Positions 24,583 to 32,738 of a stretch of DNA of 41,300 nt are shown piece by piece (positions within the stretch are counted from its first letter, which is position 1; the number at the start of each line of letters is the position of its first letter). Below the pieces are notes generated by a model. That model was not told where the DNA came from and did not search any database. It worked only from the letters and a program-made list of their open reading frames with translations. Source of the stretch: Bacteroidota bacterium (GTDB taxonomy: Bacteria; Bacteroidota; Bacteroidia; Chitinophagales; Chitinophagaceae). A program made the position numbers and the translations under genes. The stretch is taken from the NCBI GenBank assembly GCA_013286425.1, contig JABDFS010000017.1:1-41300 (forward strand), in the 5' to 3' direction.

Positions 24583-26220
24583 TTGCTTAAATACTTCAGG
24601 TATAACTTTTCCAACGCAACCACTTGGCATTTGAATGTGAAGCAGTGCAGCAACAGTAGCAGAAATATCTGTCATATAAGTTTCGCGGTTGGTTTTGCCG
24701 GCTTTAATATTCCATCCATACCAAAGCAAAGGAATATGTGCATCGTAAGGATTCCATAATCCATGTGATGTTCCCATTCCATCACCTGCAACATAACCCG
24801 GCGCAAGAACGTATTGTATATCGCCGCTTCGTTGTGGAAAATATGTATTACTGTACATCTGTTTTTGAACAGGTGTTAAAGTTGTGGCACTTAAGTCTTT
24901 TAATGCAAATGCTCTCGCAATACCTGGCCTTTGTTCAGTAAATTGAATAATGGAATTTATTACTTCATCCTCGTTTAAGTGGAGTGAATCAATTATATCA
25001 TGATTAAGATATATCTGGTCTTCATTTAATCCTTTAATGATATTCGGAGATGAATATTTTACCAGCATTAATTGCTTAATACTGTTTGCAAGCATAACCT
25101 CATTAAAAGAACCACCGGGTAATTTATGTTGTTGTGCAAAGCCGGGGCTGTTTACCACACCATGATCAGCAGTTAAAAAAACAAGATAATTTCCTGCACC
25201 AACCTGTGCATCTAAAAAGGCAAAGAACTTTCCAAGTGTTTTATCAAGCTTTATGTAATCATCCATTTGTTCCCACGATTCAGAACCAAAACTGTGTCCG
25301 ATATAATCAGGTGAAGAAAAACTTACAGTTAGAAAATCCGTGTTCGTATTGCGTCCTAAATTTTCGTTTACAACTGTATTTTCTGCAAACGCTTCCAGTA
25401 AAGTATTTCCGTAAGGGGTTACATCAATTTTTGTATAATCTTTTTTTATGAATGAAGTTAATGTGTATGGAAAATGTGTTTGATTATCTCCAAAAGGTTT
25501 TCTTTCATAAGGCTGTTCATCATTGCCGCAATGCTGTTGGTAAACAGAATCAGGAAGACTTAAAGTCCAGTTGAGTTTGTAAAGCGAATCAGTAAGTTTA
25601 CGTTTGTTGAAATCGTTTGCCCATGCAGGAAGTTCATTCATGTAATAAGAACTGCTGATGAAGTTTCCTGCAACTGCATCATACCAATATGCGGCATTTG
25701 CCAAATGCCCTGCAGGAAAAATAGCAGCCCTGTCTTTTATAGATACTCCAATAACTTTTGATGAAAAATTTGTTGCCAGTCTCAACTCATCTGTTATGGT
25801 TGAAACAACAAGATTGCGCGGACTCATTTCTCCGGCTTCGTCTGCCGCGCCTATCGTTTTTGCTGTATCATCATCTGCACAATAAACAGTTTTATTGTTT
25901 TGCCTGTTAATCCAGGTATTGCCAACAATTCCGTCAATTGCCGGCACAGAACCGGTATAGATAGAAGTATGCCCCGCGGCAGTTACAGTAGGGGTATAAG
26001 GTATAAATGTATTTTCACAGCTAAAGCCATTATTAAGCAATCTCAGGAAGCCACCATCTTTATCAAAAAAGGGAGAGTATTTATAAAGATAGTCCCATCG
26101 CATCTGATCGATAACAATACCCACAACAAGTTTGGGGCGATTTACATTATTACCTGTAGGTTGTGCGAAGCTTAATAAGCAGCAGGTAAAAGCAAGTAAC
26201 GTTAAAAATGCACGTTTCAT
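24580..26220 (-). CDS. pafA: PafA-type alkaline phosphatase
   Basis: This 546-residue secreted phosphomonoesterase belongs to the alkaline phosphatase superfamily. It has a signal peptide (residues 1-19, ending FAQ), metal Asp38 (GIVIDQMRWD), nucleophile Thr80 (PTVTAAGHTS), Asn101 (VGNTW) and the PafA-diagnostic Lys162/Arg164 pair (SIKDRAAIFPAGH). The later metal sites are in SFSSPDYIGHSFG and TADHGV. It releases phosphate from organic esters in the periplasm or outside. Lys and Arg at 162/164 distinguish PafA from phosphodiesterases of the same family. The ATG at 26220 was chosen over 26241 because it directly precedes the signal peptide. No Pho box was identified. Confidence 0.9.
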   Translation of the reverse strand: MKRAFLTLLAFTCCLLSFAQPTGNNVNRPKLVVGIVIDQMRWDYLYKYSPFFDKDGGFLRLLNNGFSCENTFIPYTPTVTAAGHTSIYTGSVPAIDGIVGNTWINRQNNKTVYCADDDTAKTIGAADEAGEMSPRNLVVSTITDELRLATNFSSKVIGVSIKDRAAIFPAGHLANAAYWYDAVAGNFISSSYYMNELPAWANDFNKRKLTDSLYKLNWTLSLPDSVYQQHCGNDEQPYERKPFGDNQTHFPYTLTSFIKKDYTKIDVTPYGNTLLEAFAENTVVNENLGRNTNTDFLTVSFSSPDYIGHSFGSESWEQMDDYIKLDKTLGKFFAFLDAQVGAGNYLVFLTADHGVVNSPGFAQQHKLPGGSFNEVMLANSIKQLMLVKYSSPNIIKGLNEDQIYLNHDIIDSLHLNEDEVINSIIQFTEQRPGIARAFALKDLSATTLTPVQKQMYSNTYFPQRSGDIQYVLAPGYVAGDGMGTSHGLWNPYDAHIPLLWYGWNIKAGKTNRETYMTDISATVAALLHIQMPSGCVGKVIPEVFKQ

Positions 26221-26307
26221 TTTATAAATGATTATGTGCAAATGTAAGTGTAATGCTTACAACGATTTTTTCTCCCTGGTCAATTAATAATTGAAAAATG
26301 TAAAAAA

Positions 26308-27960
26308 TTATTTATAAAGTTTCTCATAATATTCATGTGCCATGCGGTTGCTATCAAACTGCACACGAACATCACGCATACCATTTTTTCTTATCTGCCT
26401 CCAGGTATCAGGACTGTCATAATACAAAGGAAGAATTTGCTGCTCCAGAATTTCGTAAAGCTTATCAAGATCATATTTATCCTGTTCACTTACGCTCATG
26501 TTTTTATAATCAACTATTGGCACAACAAAACCATTGTTGCCGTTATTGATGAATTCAGGTATCCATCCATCATCTGTTGAAAAATTTACTGAGCCATTCA
26601 TAGCTGCAGTCATGCCGCTGGTGCCGGAAGCTTCTCTTGGCACACGTGGATTATTCAACCAGATATCTGAAGCTTGTTTTAGTCTTTTGCTTAAGCCAAG
26701 TTCATAACCTATAAGCACCGCAACGTTTTTATAATTCTTACTTATTTGAACAAGATTATTAAACTGCGTGATAGCCGGGTAATCAACAGGGTAAGGTTTA
26801 CCTGCCCATACTACTTGCACCGGGTATTTTTTATTTGATACCAATGCATTAAAACGTTCCAGATCCCAGGTTAACATATCTGCTCTTTTATAACCTGCAA
26901 AACGTCTTGCCCACACAATGGTTAAAATACTTGGATTAAAAAGTTTTCCTGTTTGATCTGCAATAATTTCAAACGCACGTTTCTTTAAATACCATTTGCG
27001 GTCATCAAAGCGCCAGTCATTATTTTCATCCATTGATGCATACAATTGTTTATCTGCCCAATACTTCCAGTTTTGAGCATTAGTAATTGAAGTGATAGGG
27101 CAAATGTCACTGTACTTACTCCACATTTCATTGGCGACTTTTCCATGCAGTTGCGAAACGCCGTTTGCAAGTTTTGCAAATCGTAAAGCCACCAATGAGT
27201 GATTAAACTGGTTGTCTTCAATACCGGTTAGCTTTCTTACTTCATCAACACTGAACCCGCAGAAATAACTCATTTTCTGGCAGAGATAAATATCGTGTTT
27301 TTCATTACCTGCTTCTTCAGGTGTGTGCGTTGTAAACACAAGATGTTTCTTCAGTTCATCAACACTTTTATACTTATGCAACAAATAGAATGCTGAAGAA
27401 ATGCCATGCGCTTCATTCAAATGATACAGGTCCGGATTAAAGTTCAACTCATCTATCAATTTTGCTCCGCCAATACCAAGCAACATAAACTGGGCAACCT
27501 TGGTTGAAACATTTGCATCATACAAACGATGACAAATAGTTTGAGACACATAATCATTTTCAGGAAGATCAGTGCTCAATAAAAATAAAGGAGCTGAATT
27601 AAAAATTTCCGGGCGCAGGTAATATGCTTTCACCCATACCGGAACATCGTGTACAATAATCTGATACTTGATGCCGGTATCTTCCAGAAAGCTGTATATT
27701 TTTTCCATCCAGGTTACCTGCAATGTCTGATCCTGGTTGCGTGCCTGGTCATAATAACCATACTTCCATAAAATACCAACGCCTATAAGGTTTTGTTTTA
27801 ATTCATAAGCACTGCGTAAATGTGATCCTGAAAGAAAACCAAGGCCACCACTATAAATTTTAAGTGGCTGGTGTATGGCAAATTCCATAGAGAAATATGC
27901 AATCTTTTTGGCGTAGCGATCGTCTGGTGTGTAAGGAACTTTGAAATTTTTAAAATCCAT
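26308..27960 (-). CDS. Alpha-glucan phosphorylase-like protein (GT35), PLP lysine replaced
   Basis: This 550-residue protein is of the short alpha-glucan phosphorylase type. Family segments are YFSMEFAIHQPLKIYSGGLGFLSG near the N-terminus, HLNEAH and FTTHTPEEAGNE in the middle, VWARRFAGYKRADML, and DIWLNNPRVPREASGTSGM near residue 450. In known phosphorylases the last segment reads GTGNMK or GTSGMK, and the Lys carries PLP; here it is Thr (GTSGMTAAMNG). The enzyme may therefore not bind PLP in the usual way, so phosphorolysis of glycogen-like glucans is uncertain. It stands alone between two other minus-strand genes. Confidence 0.82.
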   Translation of the reverse strand: MDFKNFKVPYTPDDRYAKKIAYFSMEFAIHQPLKIYSGGLGFLSGSHLRSAYELKQNLIGVGILWKYGYYDQARNQDQTLQVTWMEKIYSFLEDTGIKYQIIVHDVPVWVKAYYLRPEIFNSAPLFLLSTDLPENDYVSQTICHRLYDANVSTKVAQFMLLGIGGAKLIDELNFNPDLYHLNEAHGISSAFYLLHKYKSVDELKKHLVFTTHTPEEAGNEKHDIYLCQKMSYFCGFSVDEVRKLTGIEDNQFNHSLVALRFAKLANGVSQLHGKVANEMWSKYSDICPITSITNAQNWKYWADKQLYASMDENNDWRFDDRKWYLKKRAFEIIADQTGKLFNPSILTIVWARRFAGYKRADMLTWDLERFNALVSNKKYPVQVVWAGKPYPVDYPAITQFNNLVQISKNYKNVAVLIGYELGLSKRLKQASDIWLNNPRVPREASGTSGMTAAMNGSVNFSTDDGWIPEFINNGNNGFVVPIVDYKNMSVSEQDKYDLDKLYEILEQQILPLYYDSPDTWRQIRKNGMRDVRVQFDSNRMAHEYYEKLYK

Positions 27961-28063
27961 AGCGTTGATTTTGTAAAGCGCCGCAATATAGTGTTAAATT
28001 GATAAAACGTATTTTTTACACGATGAAGTCAGGTATTGTGGGGATAATAACTGAAAAAGATTT

Positions 28064-29029
28064 TTACGCAGGCTTTGTATTCAACTTCTTTTTGGGTTGC
28101 GGTTTCTTTTTAAAGCTCAGATCGAATGGACACGTTATACCACGATGATTACCACAGTTTCCTTCTTCCAGAATTTTTATTGAATTGCCTGTGAATTTAA
28201 AATCGATAACGCAGGGATCTCCGCTTTCGCTAAACACAGCACTCTGTTTGTCTTTAAATGTCATCGCTCCTTTAAGCTCACCAATGCATGCTCCGTTATT
28301 TTTTTCAAAGTGAATAAAAAAGAAATAAGTAAGAGAATCTTTGCCATTTCTAACAGAAATAAAATTCTTTTTATCACTCATATAATCGCCGCTGAATTTA
28401 TGGGTTGCAGGTAAAGTATCAATGGGATTGATGATCTCGTTATTGCGCGATGTATCTTCATTACTATCATGTAATACCTGTTCAAAACCATTTAATGTAC
28501 TGTTATAGGCAAAACCATTCCTGCTGTATAAAGAACCATTGTTGTTAGTAAATTTTTCTTTCTTTAAAATAAATGTCGGCTCTTCTGTAATTACAAGACT
28601 GCGTTCATAATCATCTTTTTGAAGATTGCTTAAAAGCGGAAACGAAGCAAGAAATTTATGTTTATCATCCAGCACAAAAACACCCAATTGTATTTTTTTA
28701 TTGGAGATGAATTTAGCGATCAAAAAATCTTTTTCGCTTTTATGAATAATGCCTGCGGGATGAATAATAAAATTTGTGCCCGTACTTTTTGCAAAAGTAT
28801 TTAATGCAGAATCTGCAATGAATTGTGTGAACACTGTTTTGCTAATTACAACTGTGTCTCCAAAGTTTTTTAAAGAAGTATCAGCTATCGATGCAGGTGA
28901 TTGTATTTCGGTGAAAGCTTTTAAAAAATCATCTGTGCTTATTTTTTCATTGCCGGAAAGATCGGGCGAAGAATTCCTGCAACTATTAAAAATTAATATC
29001 GCTAAAAGACAGAAGGAAATACGTCTCAT
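28064..29029 (-). CDS. Lipoprotein of unknown function
   Basis: This 321-residue protein has a lipoprotein signal (MRRISFCLLAILIFNSC, lipid Cys17). The mature part has an alpha/beta domain (about 30-190), a domain that looks like a lipocalin-type strand region (HKFSGDYMSDKKNFISVRNG, ACIGELKGAMTFKDKQSAVF) with Cys near CNHRGITC, and a basic Lys/Pro-rich tail (KKKPQPKKKLNTKPA). I do not recognise a family. It is divergent from the mntR/mntH unit, with 80 bp between them that hold the operator. Confidence 0.7.
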   Translation of the reverse strand: MRRISFCLLAILIFNSCRNSSPDLSGNEKISTDDFLKAFTEIQSPASIADTSLKNFGDTVVISKTVFTQFIADSALNTFAKSTGTNFIIHPAGIIHKSEKDFLIAKFISNKKIQLGVFVLDDKHKFLASFPLLSNLQKDDYERSLVITEEPTFILKKEKFTNNNGSLYSRNGFAYNSTLNGFEQVLHDSNEDTSRNNEIINPIDTLPATHKFSGDYMSDKKNFISVRNGKDSLTYFFFIHFEKNNGACIGELKGAMTFKDKQSAVFSESGDPCVIDFKFTGNSIKILEEGNCGNHRGITCPFDLSFKKKPQPKKKLNTKPA

Positions 29030-29081
29030 GCAGGATTCTTTTGCTAAAAATAATTTTAAAATGCAAATACATGAAATAAAT

Positions 29082-29101
29082 TTTTTAGGTTTGCCTAAAA
29101 A
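29082..29101 (+). promoter_or_regulatory. DtxR/MntR-type operator overlapping the -7 box of mntR
   Basis: The palindrome TTTTTAGG-TTTG-CCTAAAAA (29082-29101) matches the general DtxR-family pattern of TTAGG...CCTAA half-sites. Its centre, TAGGTTTG (29086-29093), also matches the TAnnTTTG -7 box. It lies 9-28 bp before the GTG start of the regulator, so bound repressor would block the promoter directly. Confidence 0.75.
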
Positions 29102-29109
29102 TTAATTAC

Positions 29110-29775
29110 GTGCCACCTAATTATTCTGTTTCAGAAGAAAATTATATCAAGTCAATACATTACCTGCAGCAGGTGAATGAAGCGGTAAGTACGAGTGCAT
29201 TGGCCGAACATTTAAATGCTAAACCTGCATCTATAACAGAGATGTTGAAAAAGCTGCAGGCAAAAGGTTTGTTACTGTACAATCCTTACAAAACATTTCG
29301 CCTGAGTAAAGAGGGCAATAAGGTTGCACTAATTATTATACGCCGGCATCGTTTGTGGGAGTTTTTTTTGGTCGATAAACTGCAGTTCAGTTGGGAAGAA
29401 GTGCACGAGGTTGCAGAAGAGCTTGAACATGTACGCAGCAAAAAACTAATAGACAAGCTGGATGCTTTTTTAAGCTATCCGAAATTTGATCCGCACGGAG
29501 ATCCTATACCTGATGCAAACGGAAAAATAAACATACAGCAGCAATTGCCTTTATCCCGATTGCCTTTAAATAAGCAGGCAGTTATAACTGCGGTGCAGGA
29601 TCAATCCAGTGAATTACTTTCTTTTTTAAGCAGCCTTAATATAGTTATTGGCACAAGACTGGAAATAAAACGGCGTCTTGCTTTTGATAATTCACTTGAA
29701 ATAAAATGCAGGAATAAGCAAGCTGTTAATATCAGCGAACAGGTGGCAAAAGCTATACAAGTAAATCCTTTATAA
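29110..29775 (+). CDS. DtxR/MntR-family metal-dependent repressor
   Basis: This 221-residue regulator starts at GTG (29110). The winged helix is residues 1-65 (VSEENYIKSIHYLQQ, SITEMLKKLQAKGLL). The dimerisation and metal-binding domain follows (HRLWEFFLV, VHEVAEELEHVRSKKLIDKL, FDPHGDPIPD), with the conserved EE..H and His residues. The C-terminal ~75 residues form an SH3-like FeoA domain. Family members sense Mn2+ or Fe2+ and repress uptake genes. Its stop overlaps the mntH start as TAATG, which makes Mn2+ the likely co-repressor. Control by its own palindromic operator is strongly suggested by position. Confidence 0.9.
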   Translation: MPPNYSVSEENYIKSIHYLQQVNEAVSTSALAEHLNAKPASITEMLKKLQAKGLLLYNPYKTFRLSKEGNKVALIIIRRHRLWEFFLVDKLQFSWEEVHEVAEELEHVRSKKLIDKLDAFLSYPKFDPHGDPIPDANGKINIQQQLPLSRLPLNKQAVITAVQDQSSELLSFLSSLNIVIGTRLEIKRRLAFDNSLEIKCRNKQAVNISEQVAKAIQVNPL

Positions 29776-31652
29776 TGTTAAACTATAACGATACAAGATC
29801 TTTAGGCGATGTGCATGAATCAATAGATGCAACACAAAAGCAGCGGGGATGGAAAAAAGTATTGGCCTTTTTTGGCCCGGCATATTTGGTAAGTGTTGGC
29901 TATATGGATCCCGGCAACTGGGCTACTGATCTGCAGGGCGGTGCAAAATTCGGATACCAGCTTATATGGGTTTTATTAATGAGCAACTTAATGGCTTTAT
30001 TGCTGCAAAGCTTAAGTGCAAGATTGGGTATTGTAAGAAGAAAAGATCTTGCGCAGGCCAACCGCGAAATGTATCCGCCAATCGTAAACTTTTGCTTGTA
30101 TATACTTGCAGAACTTGCTATCGCAGCCTGCGATCTTGCTGAAGTATTAGGTATGGCCTTAGGCATTCAACTGCTGACAGGATTGCCGCTTGTATTTGGT
30201 GTATCTGTTACAGTATTGGATACTTTCCTGTTGTTTTATTTACAGAAAAAAGGAATGCGTGCAATGGAGGCATTCATCATAGTGCTGGTGCTTATAATAG
30301 GCATATCATTTATGATCGAAATATTTTTCTCAAAGCCTCATATCGGTGAAATAGCCAAAGGACTTATTCCATCTTCTTTAAATAATGAATCATTGTATAT
30401 AGCTGTTGGTATTATCGGCGCAACTGTAATGCCGCACAATCTTTACCTGCATTCAGCGTTGGTGCAAACACGAAAAATAAGCAGCGATGAAAAAGGTATT
30501 CGAAAAGCTATCAGGTATAATATTTTTGATAGCACTATAGCACTTAACGCAGCTTTTTTCGTGAATGCCGGCATATTAATTTTAGCTGCTTCTGTTTTCT
30601 TTTATAATGGTCAATCATCTGTTGCAAGAATTGAAGATGCACATAAACTATTGCAGCCGATGTTAGGCTCTTCGCTTGCACCAATTTTATTTGCTGTTGC
30701 ATTAATAGCATCAGGACAAAGCTCCACCATTACAGGCACGCTTGCAGGCCAGGTTGTTATGGAAGGCTACCTGCATCTGCGCATCAATCCATGGTTACGC
30801 AGGTTGCTTACACGGTTGCTGGCTATCATTCCTGCCGTAATTGTTATTTTAATTTACGGTGAATCAGAAATAGATAATATGCTTGTCTTTAGCCAGGTTT
30901 TATTAAGCCTTCAGCTTGGGTTTGCAATTATTCCGCTGATACATTTTGTAAGCGACAAAACCACTATGGGTAAATTCGCTATAGGTATTATAACCAAACT
31001 CGCCGCATGGATCATTGCTGCCATACTCATTTTTCTAAATGTACGATTGGTTGCAGGAGAGATCATAGATACATTAAAACAAAGCAATAATATTTTGTTG
31101 ATTGCTGTTTGCGCGATCGCAACGCTGGCATTTATTGTTTTGTTTTTGATAATGACTTTTTATCCATTCTACTCTAAACGGAAAAGATCAGAAGCAGACA
31201 GTATTCACGGCGCTACTCCGCAACTCTCGCATCTTACAGTCGATCCTTTTAAGAAAATTGCAGTTGCACTTGATTTTAAAAACCTTGATGAAAAGCTTAT
31301 AGCACATGCATTAAACCAGGGTTCCAAACAATCAACATATTTGTTGGTGCATGTTGTAGAAACTGTTTCAGCAGGCTTCTCAGGTAATGCTACTGATGAT
31401 GATGAAACACGGGCTGATATGAAACGCCTGCAGGCTTTGGCTGTGCAGTTAGATACAATGGGCTATAAGGCAAAAACAAAACTTGGTTATAAAAACCGTG
31501 TTACAGAAATTGTACGCATAGTAAAAGAATTTGAAGCCGATATACTGGTGATGGGGGCGCACCGGCACACCGGTATAAAAGATATTGTTTATGGCGAAAC
31601 CGTAAACCAGGTTCGTCACAAATTGCCTATCCCGGTTTTGATTGTTAGCTGA
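29775..31652 (+). CDS. mntH: NRAMP Mn2+/H+ transporter fused to a USP domain
   Basis: This is a 625-residue protein. Residues of about 25-470 form an NRAMP transporter with eleven or so membrane helices, with the metal-binding DPGN motif (SVGYMDPGNWATD, about 43-49) and the MPHN motif (GATVMPHNLYLHSALVQTR, about 220). The last ~140 residues are a universal stress protein domain (FKKIAVALDF, LVMGAHRHTGIKDIVYGE), on the cytoplasmic side. It imports Mn2+ or other divalent metal ions with protons. The USP part may be nucleotide-binding, through its GxxxxG motif, and regulate transport, but that role is inferred. The start overlaps the repressor stop. Confidence 0.93.
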   Translation: MLNYNDTRSLGDVHESIDATQKQRGWKKVLAFFGPAYLVSVGYMDPGNWATDLQGGAKFGYQLIWVLLMSNLMALLLQSLSARLGIVRRKDLAQANREMYPPIVNFCLYILAELAIAACDLAEVLGMALGIQLLTGLPLVFGVSVTVLDTFLLFYLQKKGMRAMEAFIIVLVLIIGISFMIEIFFSKPHIGEIAKGLIPSSLNNESLYIAVGIIGATVMPHNLYLHSALVQTRKISSDEKGIRKAIRYNIFDSTIALNAAFFVNAGILILAASVFFYNGQSSVARIEDAHKLLQPMLGSSLAPILFAVALIASGQSSTITGTLAGQVVMEGYLHLRINPWLRRLLTRLLAIIPAVIVILIYGESEIDNMLVFSQVLLSLQLGFAIIPLIHFVSDKTTMGKFAIGIITKLAAWIIAAILIFLNVRLVAGEIIDTLKQSNNILLIAVCAIATLAFIVLFLIMTFYPFYSKRKRSEADSIHGATPQLSHLTVDPFKKIAVALDFKNLDEKLIAHALNQGSKQSTYLLVHVVETVSAGFSGNATDDDETRADMKRLQALAVQLDTMGYKAKTKLGYKNRVTEIVRIVKEFEADILVMGAHRHTGIKDIVYGETVNQVRHKLPIPVLIVS

Positions 31653-31778
31653 TAAATGAAAACTGCAATGGCATCTTTTTAGCACTTACATGCTCTATAA
31701 ATTTTTATGGTAGCTACTATATTTATGTGTTGTAAAAAATGAAAGCTGCACTTAATCATAACAATTGTTATCCGAAGT

Positions 31779-32288
31779 TTATTTGAATTTGAATGATTCA
31801 ATAATTTCAGATCCGATTTTATTGTATCTGTCAAATGTTTCAGTCTTTGTTGTAAATGTGATCAAATATGCCATTTCATTTTTCATGTAGCATAGAGACT
31901 TAATATGAACATTATTGCCTTGCGTTGTCATTAAATATTCTACATAATACCTGCTCCCGTTTGAAGATTTTTCAATTGTTGAGCTTATTAGTTTTCCACT
32001 TGTTTGTAAGGCTGAAATTTGGCTTTCAGTAATTTGTTTGTACCTGGGAAGATCAATATTTTGACCGGCTAAATTTTGTTCTATTACGTTGACATTTTCT
32101 GAGAAATTGTCATTCGCGTTATCAAGTGGAGAAAAGAAAAGAATTGCATCCGCTTTCTGTTTGGATGCATCTAAAGTCCAGTTCTCCGGGTAATTAATTG
32201 AATATGCAGAAGTAGTATAGGTCTTATTTAATTGGAGCCAATAAGTTAAGAAAAACAATGAAAATATTATTGTTGCTGTTCTGGTCAT
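31779..32288 (-). CDS. PsbP/DcrB-like secreted protein
   Basis: This 169-residue protein starts at the ATG at 32288 (MTRTATIIFSLFFLTYW), which gives a hydrophobic signal or anchor segment. The mature part has the sequence SAYSINYPENWTLDASKQKADAILFFSP, a pattern typical of PsbP and DcrB (DUF1795) domains, followed by ENVNVIEQNL and a C-terminal IGSEIIESFKF. The role of these bacterial proteins is not known. A longer frame to 32357 adds a non-conserved tail. It stands alone. Confidence 0.7.
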   Translation of the reverse strand: MTRTATIIFSLFFLTYWLQLNKTYTTSAYSINYPENWTLDASKQKADAILFFSPLDNANDNFSENVNVIEQNLAGQNIDLPRYKQITESQISALQTSGKLISSTIEKSSNGSRYYVEYLMTTQGNNVHIKSLCYMKNEMAYLITFTTKTETFDRYNKIGSEIIESFKFK

Positions 32289-32738
32289 TTTAGTTTTTTG
32301 AATGGCGCCAAAGATGAAGCTTTTGTGAGATATCGCAATAGTGAACTGCCGGAACAAATTCTCAATTGAAAAACTGGAGCTGAAGATAATTGCAAATACT
32401 TGGTAGTATTAGATTATGCCGGCTACGCCTTACTACTACACTCAATGCTTATCTGCCCGGGAGCTTATTTCTACGATATAATGCCGATATTTCTTCGATC
32501 CATTTGATCGAAGTTATATCGAAGAAATATCGAAAAAATGATCTTATCTGGTATGGAAAAGATATTTGTGCCTTATGCGTGAATATTTTTGCAAATCCAA
32601 TTTGGTTATGCAATAGCATACTACTCAAACAGGCCTTCGGTTTATCTTTTTTTTAAAACCCCGCCATTAGGTTAAACTAAATTGTATCTTGCTTTGCTAA
32701 GTGTTTTGTAAGAAAATAAACTTCTTCAACCATAATTT
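32289..32738. other. 450-bp non-coding island
   Basis: No convincing gene is present; an 88-codon frame crosses it but has no recognised features. The island carries a strong inverted repeat and an 11-bp tandem array at 32485-32539. The last 60 bp, before the T9SS protein, have a TTGCTTTG segment near 32693 that is one base off a -7 box. Confidence 0.5.
32485..32539. repeat. Inverted repeat and 11-bp tandem repeat
   Basis: CGATATTTCTTCGAT (32485-32499) and ATCGAAGAAATATCG (32518-32532) are exact reverse complements. Inside, CTTCGATC/GATCGAAG makes a competing hairpin. The right half is three 11-bp units: ATCGAAGTTAT (32507), ATCGAAGAAAT (32518) and ATCGAAAAAAT (32529). Confidence 0.8.

Noticed and set aside
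32390-32656. 88-codon open frame on the + strand
   Set aside because: It crosses the 11-bp repeat and inverted-repeat island, has no family features or promoter, and its protein is low in conserved character. It is likely a chance frame.
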